Made by a program: the position numbers and the translations under genes
Part shown: positions 1 through 8,038 of the stretch, one piece after another
Numbering within the stretch: the first letter of the stretch is position 1
Layout of the letters: each line of letters opens with the position of its first letter
The notes under the pieces: model-generated
What the model was told of the DNA's origin: nothing
What the model saw: the letters and a program-made list of their open reading frames with translations, nothing else
Database searches by the model: none
Source of the DNA: an uncultured Opitutales bacterium
GTDB taxonomy: Bacteria; Verrucomicrobiota; Verrucomicrobiia; Opitutales; Intestinicryptomonadaceae
Length of the DNA stretch: 37,149 nt
NCBI GenBank assembly: GCA_944389315.1
Contig: CALXLX010000008.1
Location: 1-37,149 of the forward strand
Reading direction: 5' to 3'

Positions 1-982
1 CATACCCCAAAGCCTCGTCTGCCCTTATCGCACCCAATATATCGCAGGCAAGCTTAAGCCACTTCTTGCTGTCTGCAGGAGTCCCCGAATCCGCAAGGGC
101 CTTGTACTCCGCATCCATCTTCACGCCAGAAAAGGACACCGCCTCTAACATATACTCCCAGATGTATTTTAAGGGCTGAAAATAATTGCGCCCCGCAAAT
201 AGCGACGCAAAACGTATGTCGTTTCTTATGGAATTTCCCTCTTCGGATATTGAAAAAAGCTCCAACGGATAATCCTTCATAAGCATTTTTGACATATCCA
301 TGGCGGGAGACGCATAAGGAGCTATAAATAAGACGGGCGTCTGGTTTCCCCTTGTGGGAACAAGCTTAAGTACAAATATATTGTCCCCCTCCTTGAGCTT
401 TAGCCCGACTATAGTTGGCGGGCAAGATGTCCACGAGCCTTTTGCGCTTGCAATCTGCCTGCCGTTGAGAAACGCCGTAAACGAGCCCGACACGCATACG
501 GAAAATGCCATGTCCATATCCTTGTCTGCCCGTATCTTGCAATAGACGAAATTCACCGCATTGCCAAACAGGCGCGGATTCAGTTCTTCATAATATATCA
601 CGGTGCCGAATACCGGATTTATCTTGTGCCAAACTTTCTTTCCCTCAAAGACCTCGTCCGGATTCAGAGGCGATTTGAGCGGGTCGAGCGCAGTCATTAC
701 AACAGACAAATCCGATTCCGACAGATACTGCTTTCCTCCTATACTCTCGGAGATGTACCACTGGCCGAACTTAACGGACTTGCCCAATTCTTCGAGCTGC
801 GCGGCCTCCCATTTGGAAAAATTGCCGCCCGAGGTAGACAGTGTCTCGTAGATATTTTCCCCCTTTTTATACAGTCCCTTAGCCGCATCCTTCGCTTGTT
901 GGGCCGTTGTGCAAAGTTCCGCAAATGCCGAAGTGCAAGCGGCCAGCAACATGCAAAAGCTAAAGAATACTCTCCCCTTCAT
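1..982 (-). CDS. Secreted protein of unknown function, C-terminus beyond left edge
   Basis: An open minus-strand frame runs from ATG at 982 off the left edge with no stop (about 327 residues seen). A GAGGA Shine-Dalgarno lies 8 bases before the ATG. The N-terminus is a Sec signal peptide: MKGR, a hydrophobic stretch, then a cleavage site near AFA-E at about residue 21; a lipobox-like LLAAC inside the hydrophobic stretch makes lipoprotein processing an alternative. Residues about 140-225 look like a small beta-sandwich (alternating hydrophobic strands around FLNGRQI and LKEGDNIFVLKL), resembling carbohydrate-binding or PA14-like modules; the remainder is mostly helical. I do not recognise the family. 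A promoter lies directly upstream. The gene is more AT-rich than the core of the window, like the unknown gene at the other end. Coding status is well supported by the long open frame, SD, promoter and signal peptide; function is unknown. Confidence 0.8.
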   Translation of the reverse strand, partial: MKGRVFFSFCMLLAACTSAFAELCTTAQQAKDAAKGLYKKGENIYETLSTSGGNFSKWEAAQLEELGKSVKFGQWYISESIGGKQYLSESDLSVVMTALDPLKSPLNPDEVFEGKKVWHKINPVFGTVIYYEELNPRLFGNAVNFVYCKIRADKDMDMAFSVCVSGSFTAFLNGRQIASAKGSWTSCPPTIVGLKLKEGDNIFVLKLVPTRGNQTPVLFIAPYASPAMDMSKMLMKDYPLELFSISEEGNSIRNDIRFASLFAGRNYFQPLKYIWEYMLEAVSFSGVKMDAEYKALADSGTPADSKKWLKLACDILGAIRADEALGY

Positions 983-1024
983 TGACAAATTCCTCAAATA
1001 AAAATTTACACTAAAGACTTTGAT

Positions 1025-1053
1025 ATAATACAATTGCATACCGCATCTTTCAA
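1025..1053 (-). promoter_or_regulatory. Sigma-70-type promoter for the left-edge secreted protein
   Basis: On the minus strand TTGAAA (1053-1048) and TATTAT (1030-1025) are separated by exactly 17 bases. The likely start is near 1018, giving a leader of about 35 bases before the ATG at 982. It is the best -35/-10 match I found in the window. Two inverted repeats lie just upstream. Confidence 0.6.
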
Positions 1054-1070
1054 GGCCAAAAAGATTTATA

Positions 1071-1106
1071 GATAAAACATTCTTTTATCATTTAAACATT
1101 ATGTTT
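1071..1106. repeat. Two adjacent short inverted repeats upstream of the promoter
   Basis: GATAAAA-N5-TTTTATC (1071-1089) is a perfect 7-bp inverted repeat. AAACAT-T-ATGTTT (1094-1106) is a perfect 6-bp one. They lie about 18-53 bases upstream of the -35 box at 1048-1053, where activator sites or an UP-like element would sit. The rest of 983-1142 is AT-rich with no gene. Confidence 0.45.
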
Positions 1107-1142
1107 TTCGCGGCCTTTCAAAAAGCGGCGGCCTTTGCGCGC

Positions 1143-1173
1143 AAAAAAACCGCAGCGGTTTATGCGCTGCGGT
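1143..1173 (-). terminator. Rho-independent terminator after the TPR gene
   Basis: ACCGCAGCG (1149-1157) pairs with CGCTGCGGT (1165-1173) around a 7-base loop. On the minus strand the 9-bp stem is followed by a run of T (1149-1143). It lies 77 bases past the stop of the TPR gene and closes the lptD-to-TPR operon. Confidence 0.85.
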
Positions 1174-1249
1174 CTTGCATAGAGAATATTCCCCGCGTTT
1201 TCCAGGAGGGTTCCCTCCCGAAATTCTACAGGGACACTCTAATCTGAAA

Positions 1250-2683
1250 CTATTTCTGCTGGGCCTTTCTCTCGTAGAAGGCGTTGATTTTGTCGGACAC
1301 GTCGCGGTAGCCGATATCGCTTTTGTATATGTCCTTGTACTGCTCTATGGCCTTCTCCTCCTCGCCCATCTGCTCGTAGGCGTTGGCGAGGGTGTAGATA
1401 ATCTCCTTGCGCGCGTCGTTCATCTGCAGGGATTCCTTCTTTGCGGTAAGGAGCTGGTCTACGGCCATATCGTACTTCTTTCCGGCGATGAAAGCCTTGC
1501 CGAGAGACAACAGTGACTGCTGCCTGACCTTCGGATTGCGCTGGGAAAGCTGGAACTGGCCTATGGCCTCGTCTATTCTGCCCTCCTCAAAGAGCAAATT
1601 GCCGAGCACAAACTTGTAGTTGTAGTCGTTGGGGTATCTCTCGACCATCGCGCGTGCGCTTTCGAGCTTGTAGCCGCGTATCTCGGCCTTGGACGCCTCG
1701 ACGGAAGCCTTGAGGTCCGCATTTTCCGGATCTGCGGCGAGCTTTTCCTCGAGGGCGGCAAGCTGCTGCTCCTTGTAGGATACGATAAGGTCGTGCTCGA
1801 GCTTCTCCAGAGAGGTGTCTCCCGCGCCCATGGGCAGCGAGCGGGCCTTCTTGACCATTTCCACAGCCTCGCCGTAGCGCTCCAGCTGGCGGAGGTTTGT
1901 GGCAAGCTCCCTGTAAAGGTTGATGTTCTCCACGTCCTTGGAGATTTCCTCCGTAAGGCGCACGACATTCTTCTCGAGAGTCTCCTTGTCGTTGACGAGC
2001 CTGCTCTCCTGCTCCATCTCCGCGACATTCTTCGTGTCCTTGACGATTTCCCCGCCGTCCTTCGTGGACAAGTCTATGGTCTTAAGAACCGTAGCCTCCT
2101 TGAACAAGGCCTGTATGTCGTTATCGTTGGGGGCGGTCTTCATCGCGAGCTTGCAGACGTTCATGGCGTCGTCGGCCTGCTTGTTCTGTATGTAAATTTT
2201 AGCCAGCTCCGCAAGAACCTTGACGTTGGACGGCTCAGACTGGGCTATGGAAGCGTAGAGCTCCTGGGCAGTCGCCGTATACCCGAGGCTCTTTGCGGCC
2301 TCCGCCATGGCTTTGAGAGCCTTGGTGTTTATCGGGCACGCGCTCAGAAGTTTTTCCCCCTCGGAGAGCACCTCGCTGGCCTTGCCCTGCGCGACAAGCT
2401 TTTCAGCCTTCTTTGCGAATACAAAGCCGTTTATCTTTGCGATCAGCACCGTAATCGGATTGCCCTTGCCGAACTTTCGGCGCTGGGCCTCGTGCAGAAC
2501 CCTGCGCACTGCCGCGCAAGAGGGGTGGTGCGAAAGTATGTTCGTGCACACGTCAACCGCGTACGACGGGTTTTTATCTATGGATTTCTCGGCATTTTCG
2601 ACCTGCTTTACAACGCGCGGATCGAGATCGTTCAGAGATTCTTCCAGGGGCTTTTCTTTTTTTTTTGATTTGTCTTCGGCCAT
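1250..2683 (-). CDS. Cytoplasmic tetratricopeptide (TPR) repeat protein
   Basis: A 477-residue protein with a Lys-rich start (KSKKKEK) and no signal peptide, so probably cytoplasmic. TPR-like helix pairs are visible at about residues 125-200 (LYASIAQSEPSNVKVLAELAKIY type) and again at about 345-470 (FVLGNLLFEEGRIDEAI, SLGKAFIAGKKYDMAV, TLANAYEQMGEEEKAI). A charged, coiled-coil-like Glu/Lys stretch lies between them. Proteins of this kind are protein-interaction scaffolds; the partner cannot be read from the sequence. It lies 66 bases downstream of glmM on the same strand and ends the operon before a terminator. No clear Shine-Dalgarno precedes the ATG; the next in-frame Met is far inside, so 2683 is kept. 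Confidence 0.88.
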   Translation of the reverse strand: MAEDKSKKKEKPLEESLNDLDPRVVKQVENAEKSIDKNPSYAVDVCTNILSHHPSCAAVRRVLHEAQRRKFGKGNPITVLIAKINGFVFAKKAEKLVAQGKASEVLSEGEKLLSACPINTKALKAMAEAAKSLGYTATAQELYASIAQSEPSNVKVLAELAKIYIQNKQADDAMNVCKLAMKTAPNDNDIQALFKEATVLKTIDLSTKDGGEIVKDTKNVAEMEQESRLVNDKETLEKNVVRLTEEISKDVENINLYRELATNLRQLERYGEAVEMVKKARSLPMGAGDTSLEKLEHDLIVSYKEQQLAALEEKLAADPENADLKASVEASKAEIRGYKLESARAMVERYPNDYNYKFVLGNLLFEEGRIDEAIGQFQLSQRNPKVRQQSLLSLGKAFIAGKKYDMAVDQLLTAKKESLQMNDARKEIIYTLANAYEQMGEEEKAIEQYKDIYKSDIGYRDVSDKINAFYERKAQQK

Positions 2684-2749
2684 GGTCTGAGGTTTTCGCT
2701 AATATTTGTAAGTGTGAAAAATTGGAGTCGGAATATACCAAAAGCAGCC

Positions 2750-4078
2750 TTACTGCAAGTCATTTCGTACGGCATTTTCGAGTTTTGAAAAACACAGGGC
2801 GTTGAGAGAGTCGTCCGGACTTTCGACGAGCAGGCGTATTTTGCGTTCCGTGCCCGAATAGCGCACAAGAACCCTTCCTTTTGAGCCGAGCAGGCGCCCG
2901 CACTCCGCGATGGCCCCAGAAAGAGTGGGAGTCTCGTCTATCGGCGTCTTGCGCTCCACCTTAATGGCAGACTGCCTTACCGGATTGAGGCGGACTCCCC
3001 CCCTCAGGGCCGACAGGGGCACCCCTTTCTTCACCAATATTCCAAGGAGCTTCAAAGCCGCGGCCAGGCCGTCCCCGCAGGGAGAGACATCCGAGAAAAT
3101 ATAATGTCCGGAATTTTCCCCTCCCATATTGCAGCCGTTTTCTATCATTGCCCGCATCACGAGCCTGTCTCCTACCCCGCTTCTTATGGTGCCCAGCCCC
3201 AAGCCCTTAAGGTATTCGTCAAGCCCCAGATTGCTCTGAACTGTCGTCACGAGCCCGCTCCCCTTGAGGCTGCCGTCGTCCAAAGACGCGGCCGCTATAA
3301 GGGCGAGAACCTCCTCTCCCTGCAAAATGTCGCCGTTTTCGTCGGCCACTACAAGCCTGTCCCCGTCTCCGTCGTGCGCCAAGCCTATGTCAGCCCCGCA
3401 CTTGCGCGCAAGAGCGGCCATGGAGGAACTGTGCTCGCTGCCGACTCCGTCGTTTATGTTCCTCCCGTCGGGGCTTACGCCCTGCGCGAAAACTTCGGCC
3501 CCGTAGCCCCTCAATACTTCGTCCGATATGCCGGCGGTGCCCCCGTTTGCGCAGTCTATGGCTATCTTCACGCCCTTCAGGCACCCGGAGGGCAGCAGCG
3601 AGAGCATGCGCTCTACATAGGCCCTTCTCGATTCCGTATCGCGGACAATCTCTGCGGGAGGATTGCCCCCGAACGACTCCGACGGGTTGTCCAGAAACTC
3701 CTCTATGGCCTCCTGCGCGGCGTCCTCTATCTTGCGGGCGTCCGAATCGAAAAACTTTATGCCGTTGTCCGTGTAAGGATTGTGCGAAGCCGTTATCATA
3801 ACCCCCAGCGCCGCGCGAGAGGTCCTTGTGCCAAAGGCAAGAAGCGGCGTCGATACCGTGCCCATGTCCGCTATTTTTACCCCGCGGGCTCCGCGCTCGA
3901 AGGCCGATTTCAATATGTCCGAGGAAAAACGAGTATCCCCTCCTATGAATATGGTGCCCCCTCCGAGCCTCTCGACTACATACCTGGAAGCCGCCGCCCC
4001 CAAACGTTCAAAAAAAGCCTCGTTTATACATGCGTCGCCAAAGGTTCCGCGTATGCCGTCAGTTCCAAAGTACTTCAT
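2750..4078 (-). CDS. glmM: Phosphoglucosamine mutase
   Basis: GlmM converts glucosamine-6-phosphate to glucosamine-1-phosphate, the step before UDP-GlcNAc for peptidoglycan and LPS. The 442-residue length is normal. All family marks are present: N-terminal FGTDGIRG (residues 4-11), the phosphoserine loop ITASHNP with Ser98, the Mg-binding DGDGDR (236-241), the sugar-specificity loop GGENSGHYIF near 320, and the phosphate-binding RYSGTE near the C-terminus. GENSGH is typical of GlmM rather than of ManB/Pgm relatives. It starts 12 bases after the stop of the 80-residue gene, so the two are probably co-translated. The enzyme's product feeds the same envelope as LptD, encoded upstream in the operon. 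Confidence 0.97.
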   Translation of the reverse strand: MKYFGTDGIRGTFGDACINEAFFERLGAAASRYVVERLGGGTIFIGGDTRFSSDILKSAFERGARGVKIADMGTVSTPLLAFGTRTSRAALGVMITASHNPYTDNGIKFFDSDARKIEDAAQEAIEEFLDNPSESFGGNPPAEIVRDTESRRAYVERMLSLLPSGCLKGVKIAIDCANGGTAGISDEVLRGYGAEVFAQGVSPDGRNINDGVGSEHSSSMAALARKCGADIGLAHDGDGDRLVVADENGDILQGEEVLALIAAASLDDGSLKGSGLVTTVQSNLGLDEYLKGLGLGTIRSGVGDRLVMRAMIENGCNMGGENSGHYIFSDVSPCGDGLAAALKLLGILVKKGVPLSALRGGVRLNPVRQSAIKVERKTPIDETPTLSGAIAECGRLLGSKGRVLVRYSGTERKIRLLVESPDDSLNALCFSKLENAVRNDLQ

Positions 4079-4090
4079 AGATGCAGTTAT

Positions 4091-4333
4091 TTACTTTCTC
4101 GGGATATTCTTGTTTATCAAATCTTTCAACAACTCCGGAGAAGCCTCCTCAAGCTCGGTGCCCCTGCGCTTGAGGTCCTCGAAGGTCTTTATGGCGGTCT
4201 CTGTCATCATCTCGTGAGTCTCCTCCGTTCCGCCGACTATGGAGAACTTCTCCGCCTGCGTTATGCGCTTTTCACCGTCGGAATCCAACCCCACTCCCAA
4301 TAGATGGGCCCGTATTTTGCGATTGTCTTTCAT
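4091..4333 (-). CDS. Small conserved-looking protein of unknown function between scpA and glmM
   Basis: An 80-residue protein, charged and predicted mostly helical, without signal peptide, membrane segment or Cys cluster. I do not recognise a family. It begins RKIRAHLLGVGLD and has the run SIVGGTEETHEMMTE, followed by an amphipathic helix (AIKTFEDLKRRG). A strong AAGGAGG Shine-Dalgarno lies 8 bases before the ATG, better than for most genes here. It fits tightly between scpA (14-base gap) and glmM (12-base gap). Because the SD is strong, the frame complete and the gaps tight, it is very probably a real gene. By position it could act in envelope precursor synthesis or chromosome segregation, but nothing in the sequence decides this. 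Confidence 0.8.
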   Translation of the reverse strand: MKDNRKIRAHLLGVGLDSDGEKRITQAEKFSIVGGTEETHEMMTETAIKTFEDLKRRGTELEEASPELLKDLINKNIPRK

Positions 4334-4347
4334 CTGAGCAAACCTCC

Positions 4348-5436
4348 TTAACGCCCGTCGCCTCCGCTTTCGGATCCGTCTTTTTCCGCAGGAGAGTATT
4401 CTCCTTCTTCCTCGGAAACAATGTCGGAATACATCGGAGAATGGCCTGCGCCGCCTTCCTCGGAAGCCTCCCCGGAAACCCCTTCAGCCTCCGAAACGTC
4501 AAAATCTGAATCCTCCGCGCCTGCGTCCTCCTCCGAGGCTGCAAGATCGCCGCCCCCGGCGGATTCCCCGCCCGCTTCGGCAGATTTTCCCCTGCGCCCG
4601 CGGGGGGCGAAATCCCCCTCCCACTCAACGCTGTTTACGTCGAAAAGCGGCGCCTCCTCCTTGAGGGGCTCGTCGAACTTCGTGCAGTATATCTCGTCGA
4701 AAACGGCATTCTGCTCTATCCTCATTCTGCGGAGCCTCGTAAGCTCGAGCATCGCCAGAAACGTGGCCACTATCGCCCTCGGATTAAACGGCGCAGAATC
4801 GAAAAGCTCCGTAAACGTAAACTCGCTCTTCGGATAGGATATCAAAAACTCCATTCTGTCGGCAACCGTGACGTTGTCTGCGTCTATCTTGCCGTGGACT
4901 AGCTTCTCTGAAAGCCTCCTTAAGACATTGTTGAAGGTGTTCCAAATTTCCATTCTGTCGGCGGGCTTCAGGGGCCTTTCGGGCTCCTCCTCCTTGCCGA
5001 CGCAATACCTGTCTAGATAGTTGCCGCGCCTTTCTATCAGGTCCGAGAGCAAACCCGCGCCCTGCTTTATCTTCTTGTACTCGAGAAGCTGCTCGACGAG
5101 CTCCCAGCGCGGGTCTATATCCTCCTCATCGTCCCCCGCCGCCTGCTCGACGCGCTCATCTACGGGCAGGAGCATGCGGCTTTTTATGTACATGAGAGTC
5201 GCCGCCATGACGAAGAATTCCCCCGCTATCTCCAGGGACAGGCTCTCCATGGCCCGAAGCGCGGCTATGTACTGGCTGGTTATCTGCTCTATGGGAATGT
5301 CGTAGATGTCTATCTCGTTTTTCCTTATGAGAAACAGCAGCAAATCGAGCGGGCCTTCAAACACGCCGAGCTTTACGTTCATGTCGGCCATGTCCGTTCC
5401 GAATACGTCCTTCGTGCCTGTCGTAGATTCCGGCAT
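4348..5436 (-). CDS. scpA: Segregation and condensation protein A with acidic C-terminal tail
   Basis: ScpA is the kleisin subunit that bridges SMC heads and binds ScpB in the condensin that compacts and segregates the chromosome. The N-terminal family signature is clear: VFEGPLDLLLFLIRKNEIDIYDIPI, here broken at the Lys, with the SMC-neck-binding helix following, then the kleisin C-terminal winged helix around FTELFDSAPFNPRAIVATFLAMLELTRL. The open frame extends upstream into lptD, but a start at 5436, 5 bases past the lptD stop, or at 5391 after a GGAA, makes better sense. The last 95 or so residues are a low-complexity Glu/Asp/Ser/Gly tail not present in typical scpA products of about 250 residues. 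No scpB or smc lies in the window. Confidence 0.92.
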   Translation of the reverse strand: MPESTTGTKDVFGTDMADMNVKLGVFEGPLDLLLFLIRKNEIDIYDIPIEQITSQYIAALRAMESLSLEIAGEFFVMAATLMYIKSRMLLPVDERVEQAAGDDEEDIDPRWELVEQLLEYKKIKQGAGLLSDLIERRGNYLDRYCVGKEEEPERPLKPADRMEIWNTFNNVLRRLSEKLVHGKIDADNVTVADRMEFLISYPKSEFTFTELFDSAPFNPRAIVATFLAMLELTRLRRMRIEQNAVFDEIYCTKFDEPLKEEAPLFDVNSVEWEGDFAPRGRRGKSAEAGGESAGGGDLAASEEDAGAEDSDFDVSEAEGVSGEASEEGGAGHSPMYSDIVSEEEGEYSPAEKDGSESGGDGR

Positions 5437-5441
5437 TTGCG

Positions 5442-7874
5442 TCAATAGGTAAGAACATGCACGCGCACGCCGACGGAAAGATCGTTCTCCCTCGTCGACC
5501 CAGAGCGGAAGCTCAATATGTATTCTATCGCCCAGGAATTTGCCGGGCGCGTCCAAAGAGAATACGCCTGATACGTCATCTTGCCTATGTTGTAGTCGTA
5601 ATGCCAGTCGCCTATCAGCCTGTACTTCTCGGATATCTTGTACTCAAACTGCGCGCCGTACTGGTTTATTATCTGCTCGAGATATGTTGAGTACAGCGTC
5701 AGGCTCATATTGTCGGCATCGTGCAAAGTCACATAGGTGTTGACCTCGGGCATGTCTATGTAGTTGACGTCTATGCGCGTCCACGCGCCGACGTCCAGCC
5801 ACCGGGCCGGAGAAATCTCCGCATTTACAAAAAAGTCCGAAAAACTGCGCTCGCGCCCGGATAGAACATACGTCTGCCTCGAAACGTCCGGCACAAAATA
5901 GGGCTGCCTGTCGAAGTTTATATCCTGATAGAAATCCAGCCTGCCCAGCTTGCGGGACCCGCCGTACTCCTCGTCGCGGGTTTCAAATATGTTCTCTATG
6001 CCTATCCTCAAGGTGTTGGTGTTAGTCAAATAGTCCGTATTTCTCATCTGCCCCAAATCCAACACGGACGGGAACGACTGGAACGTGTATGTGTCTATCT
6101 GGGGCAGCCTGTCGCGCCCCTGCGAGGCGTTGGGTATGTAGCGGTACTGCATCACGGGCCTTAAATTGTGCCGCAAGCCGTCTATACCCATGGTTTTGCT
6201 CTCGTAGTCGAAGGTTCCCCAAATGTCCATCTGCGCGTCAAAGCCTATCTGCCCGAGGAAGCGAACGTAGTTGTCGTCCCCCTTCAGGGTGTCCTTGTAA
6301 TATGTCACGCGGCCGCCTATGACGGGCGTAAACGTGCTCCACGACGTCAGCTGTATCGGGCGGCGCAGCCCGTAGTACGCGTCCGCCCTGAGAGTCTTAT
6401 AGGAGTCCGCATAGTCCACAACGTCACCGCTCTCAGAATATCCCCAAAGCGAATTTTGCTTGTAGTACCCCACAGACGCATACCCCTCCTGGTAGAGCTT
6501 TATGCCAAGCGGATCGTTTGCCATCATGTCGAAACGCACCTCCGGCAAGCGCTGCTGGACAACCTGCCAGTCGTTGGGCTGAAAGCGCGTGAAGGCGCTG
6601 AGCGTATAGAAATCTCCGTAATAGACCGCCTCGGCAAAATTGTCGGGCATCTGGTCGTCATAGAACAGGCTCGGGCGAAAATCACGCGTCATGAATTGGT
6701 CGCTCCAATAGTTTAAGACCCCAGTAAGCTCAAAACTCTCCCCGAAGAACTGCTGGTGCTTCCCCTGTATGAAGAATCTGTCCGCCCCTATCTGCCTGCG
6801 CAGATCGTCCAGGCCCCTCAAATCCCTTGAGCCGTGGTCGTTTATGAAGGCGCCCTGCCAAGAGCCAACCATGTCGCCAAAAGAGCCCGAATAGTCGTAA
6901 TTCAAAGCCGGGCCAATGAGGACGGACCTCTTCCAATAATAGTCGAGCAATATTCCCGGCTCTATGTTCTCCATCGCGGTGTAGTGCACCGTATTCCTGA
7001 TGAAAGCCCCGTAAGAGTTGTTGTAGCCCGGCTGTATCTCCACGTTGAACGGCGGCTTTTCCAGCCCGTGCTGCCCGTAAGAGGGCAAATAGAAGAACGG
7101 AACCGGCCCGACTTTCATCACCACGTCGTCAAACTCTATATAGTCGTCCTCGGAGGTGTAATTCATAGACGAGGCGTTGACGTTCATGGAAAATTCGTCC
7201 GGCTCGCCGAAATATACGCGAGTGCGCCCGGCCGATATTGTCTTCTTGTCGCCCGACATTCCCACGACTTCCGAATACACCGGATTTGTCCCGAAAAGAA
7301 TCTTGTCCGAGGAGACCGTCCCGCTGTTTATGTTAACCTCCGCGCTCGAGGCGACCATTCTGGCGTTCTCCTGGGATATGCGCACGTCCCCTATGACCTT
7401 AGCTTTGCCCTCCTTCTGGGAGAAGCGCACCGCATCGGACTCTATCGTAAAACTCTTGTCCACTATCATGGCGTTTCCCTTTGCGATCAGGGCGCCGCTT
7501 TTGTCCGTATAGTCCATCTTGTCGGCAGACAGCTCGGGCTTTACCGCCTTTACCCTGCCTATGTACCTTCTGTCCGCGGCCTTTTGCGAACGGCGCAGTT
7601 TGTCGTCAAGATCCGAACGCACCTGCTCGTCCGACTGTGTCGGCTCGGCTTTCACCGATGAAACCTTGTCTGCGGCGGAACTATCCAATTCCTCCGGGGA
7701 ATCCTCGGACTGTCCGTCCACGGCCGGCTGCTCAACCTTCCGCTGGGCCGCAGGGCCCTCCTGCCCGGAGGAGAAGTCCGGCCTGTCGAAATCGACCATG
7801 GCCGCCCCTACGGACAATCCGTACGAGCACGCAAACAGCCCCAAGCCGAGAATGCATTCCTTAAAAATTTTCAC
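5442..7874 (-). CDS. lptD: LPS-assembly outer-membrane protein LptD
   Basis: LptD is the beta-barrel that, plugged by LptE, inserts lipopolysaccharide into the outer leaflet. The 810-residue protein starts with a signal peptide (about residues 1-25), then a Ser/Glu/Pro-rich linker, an OstA/LptA-like beta-jellyroll (about 105-220; repeats of ADKMDYTDKSGALIAKGNA type), and a long barrel rich in Tyr/Phe and alternating strands ending in SVGVRVHVLTY. A LptD family mark, PVPFFYLPSYGQHG, occurs near residue 255, and RHNLRPVMQYRYIP near 570. The start codon is GTG at 7874; no ATG gives the signal peptide. It heads a minus-strand operon with scpA, divergent from murJ. The intramolecular cysteines that lock E. 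coli LptD are not visible: the mature part has almost no Cys. Confidence 0.93.
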   Translation of the reverse strand: MKIFKECILGLGLFACSYGLSVGAAMVDFDRPDFSSGQEGPAAQRKVEQPAVDGQSEDSPEELDSSAADKVSSVKAEPTQSDEQVRSDLDDKLRRSQKAADRRYIGRVKAVKPELSADKMDYTDKSGALIAKGNAMIVDKSFTIESDAVRFSQKEGKAKVIGDVRISQENARMVASSAEVNINSGTVSSDKILFGTNPVYSEVVGMSGDKKTISAGRTRVYFGEPDEFSMNVNASSMNYTSEDDYIEFDDVVMKVGPVPFFYLPSYGQHGLEKPPFNVEIQPGYNNSYGAFIRNTVHYTAMENIEPGILLDYYWKRSVLIGPALNYDYSGSFGDMVGSWQGAFINDHGSRDLRGLDDLRRQIGADRFFIQGKHQQFFGESFELTGVLNYWSDQFMTRDFRPSLFYDDQMPDNFAEAVYYGDFYTLSAFTRFQPNDWQVVQQRLPEVRFDMMANDPLGIKLYQEGYASVGYYKQNSLWGYSESGDVVDYADSYKTLRADAYYGLRRPIQLTSWSTFTPVIGGRVTYYKDTLKGDDNYVRFLGQIGFDAQMDIWGTFDYESKTMGIDGLRHNLRPVMQYRYIPNASQGRDRLPQIDTYTFQSFPSVLDLGQMRNTDYLTNTNTLRIGIENIFETRDEEYGGSRKLGRLDFYQDINFDRQPYFVPDVSRQTYVLSGRERSFSDFFVNAEISPARWLDVGAWTRIDVNYIDMPEVNTYVTLHDADNMSLTLYSTYLEQIINQYGAQFEYKISEKYRLIGDWHYDYNIGKMTYQAYSLWTRPANSWAIEYILSFRSGSTRENDLSVGVRVHVLTY

Positions 7875-8038
7875 ACTTTCTTTTTTAAGGGACGAGCCGT
7901 ACGAAACAAGCTTTATTTGCGCCCCTTCAAATTTATCCTCCCCCGGGGCATCTTGGGCACCGCCCCCTCCTTTCGGCCTAAAACGCTTATTCTTGATTTT
8001 CCCGACGAAATTGACGATTATCCCGCAATATTTCTCTC
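7875..8038. other. Divergent intergenic region between lptD and murJ
   Basis: 164 bases separate the divergent lptD (GTG) and murJ (ATG) starts. It is C-rich in the middle. TTGATT (7993) and TTGACG (8011) are present, but neither has a good -10 at the right spacing. Neither start has a strong Shine-Dalgarno. Both operon promoters presumably lie here but I cannot place them. Confidence 0.4.

Noticed and set aside
3104..4303. Long plus-strand open frame opposite glmM and the 80-residue gene
   Set aside because: Antisense shadow of well-supported genes; no motif.
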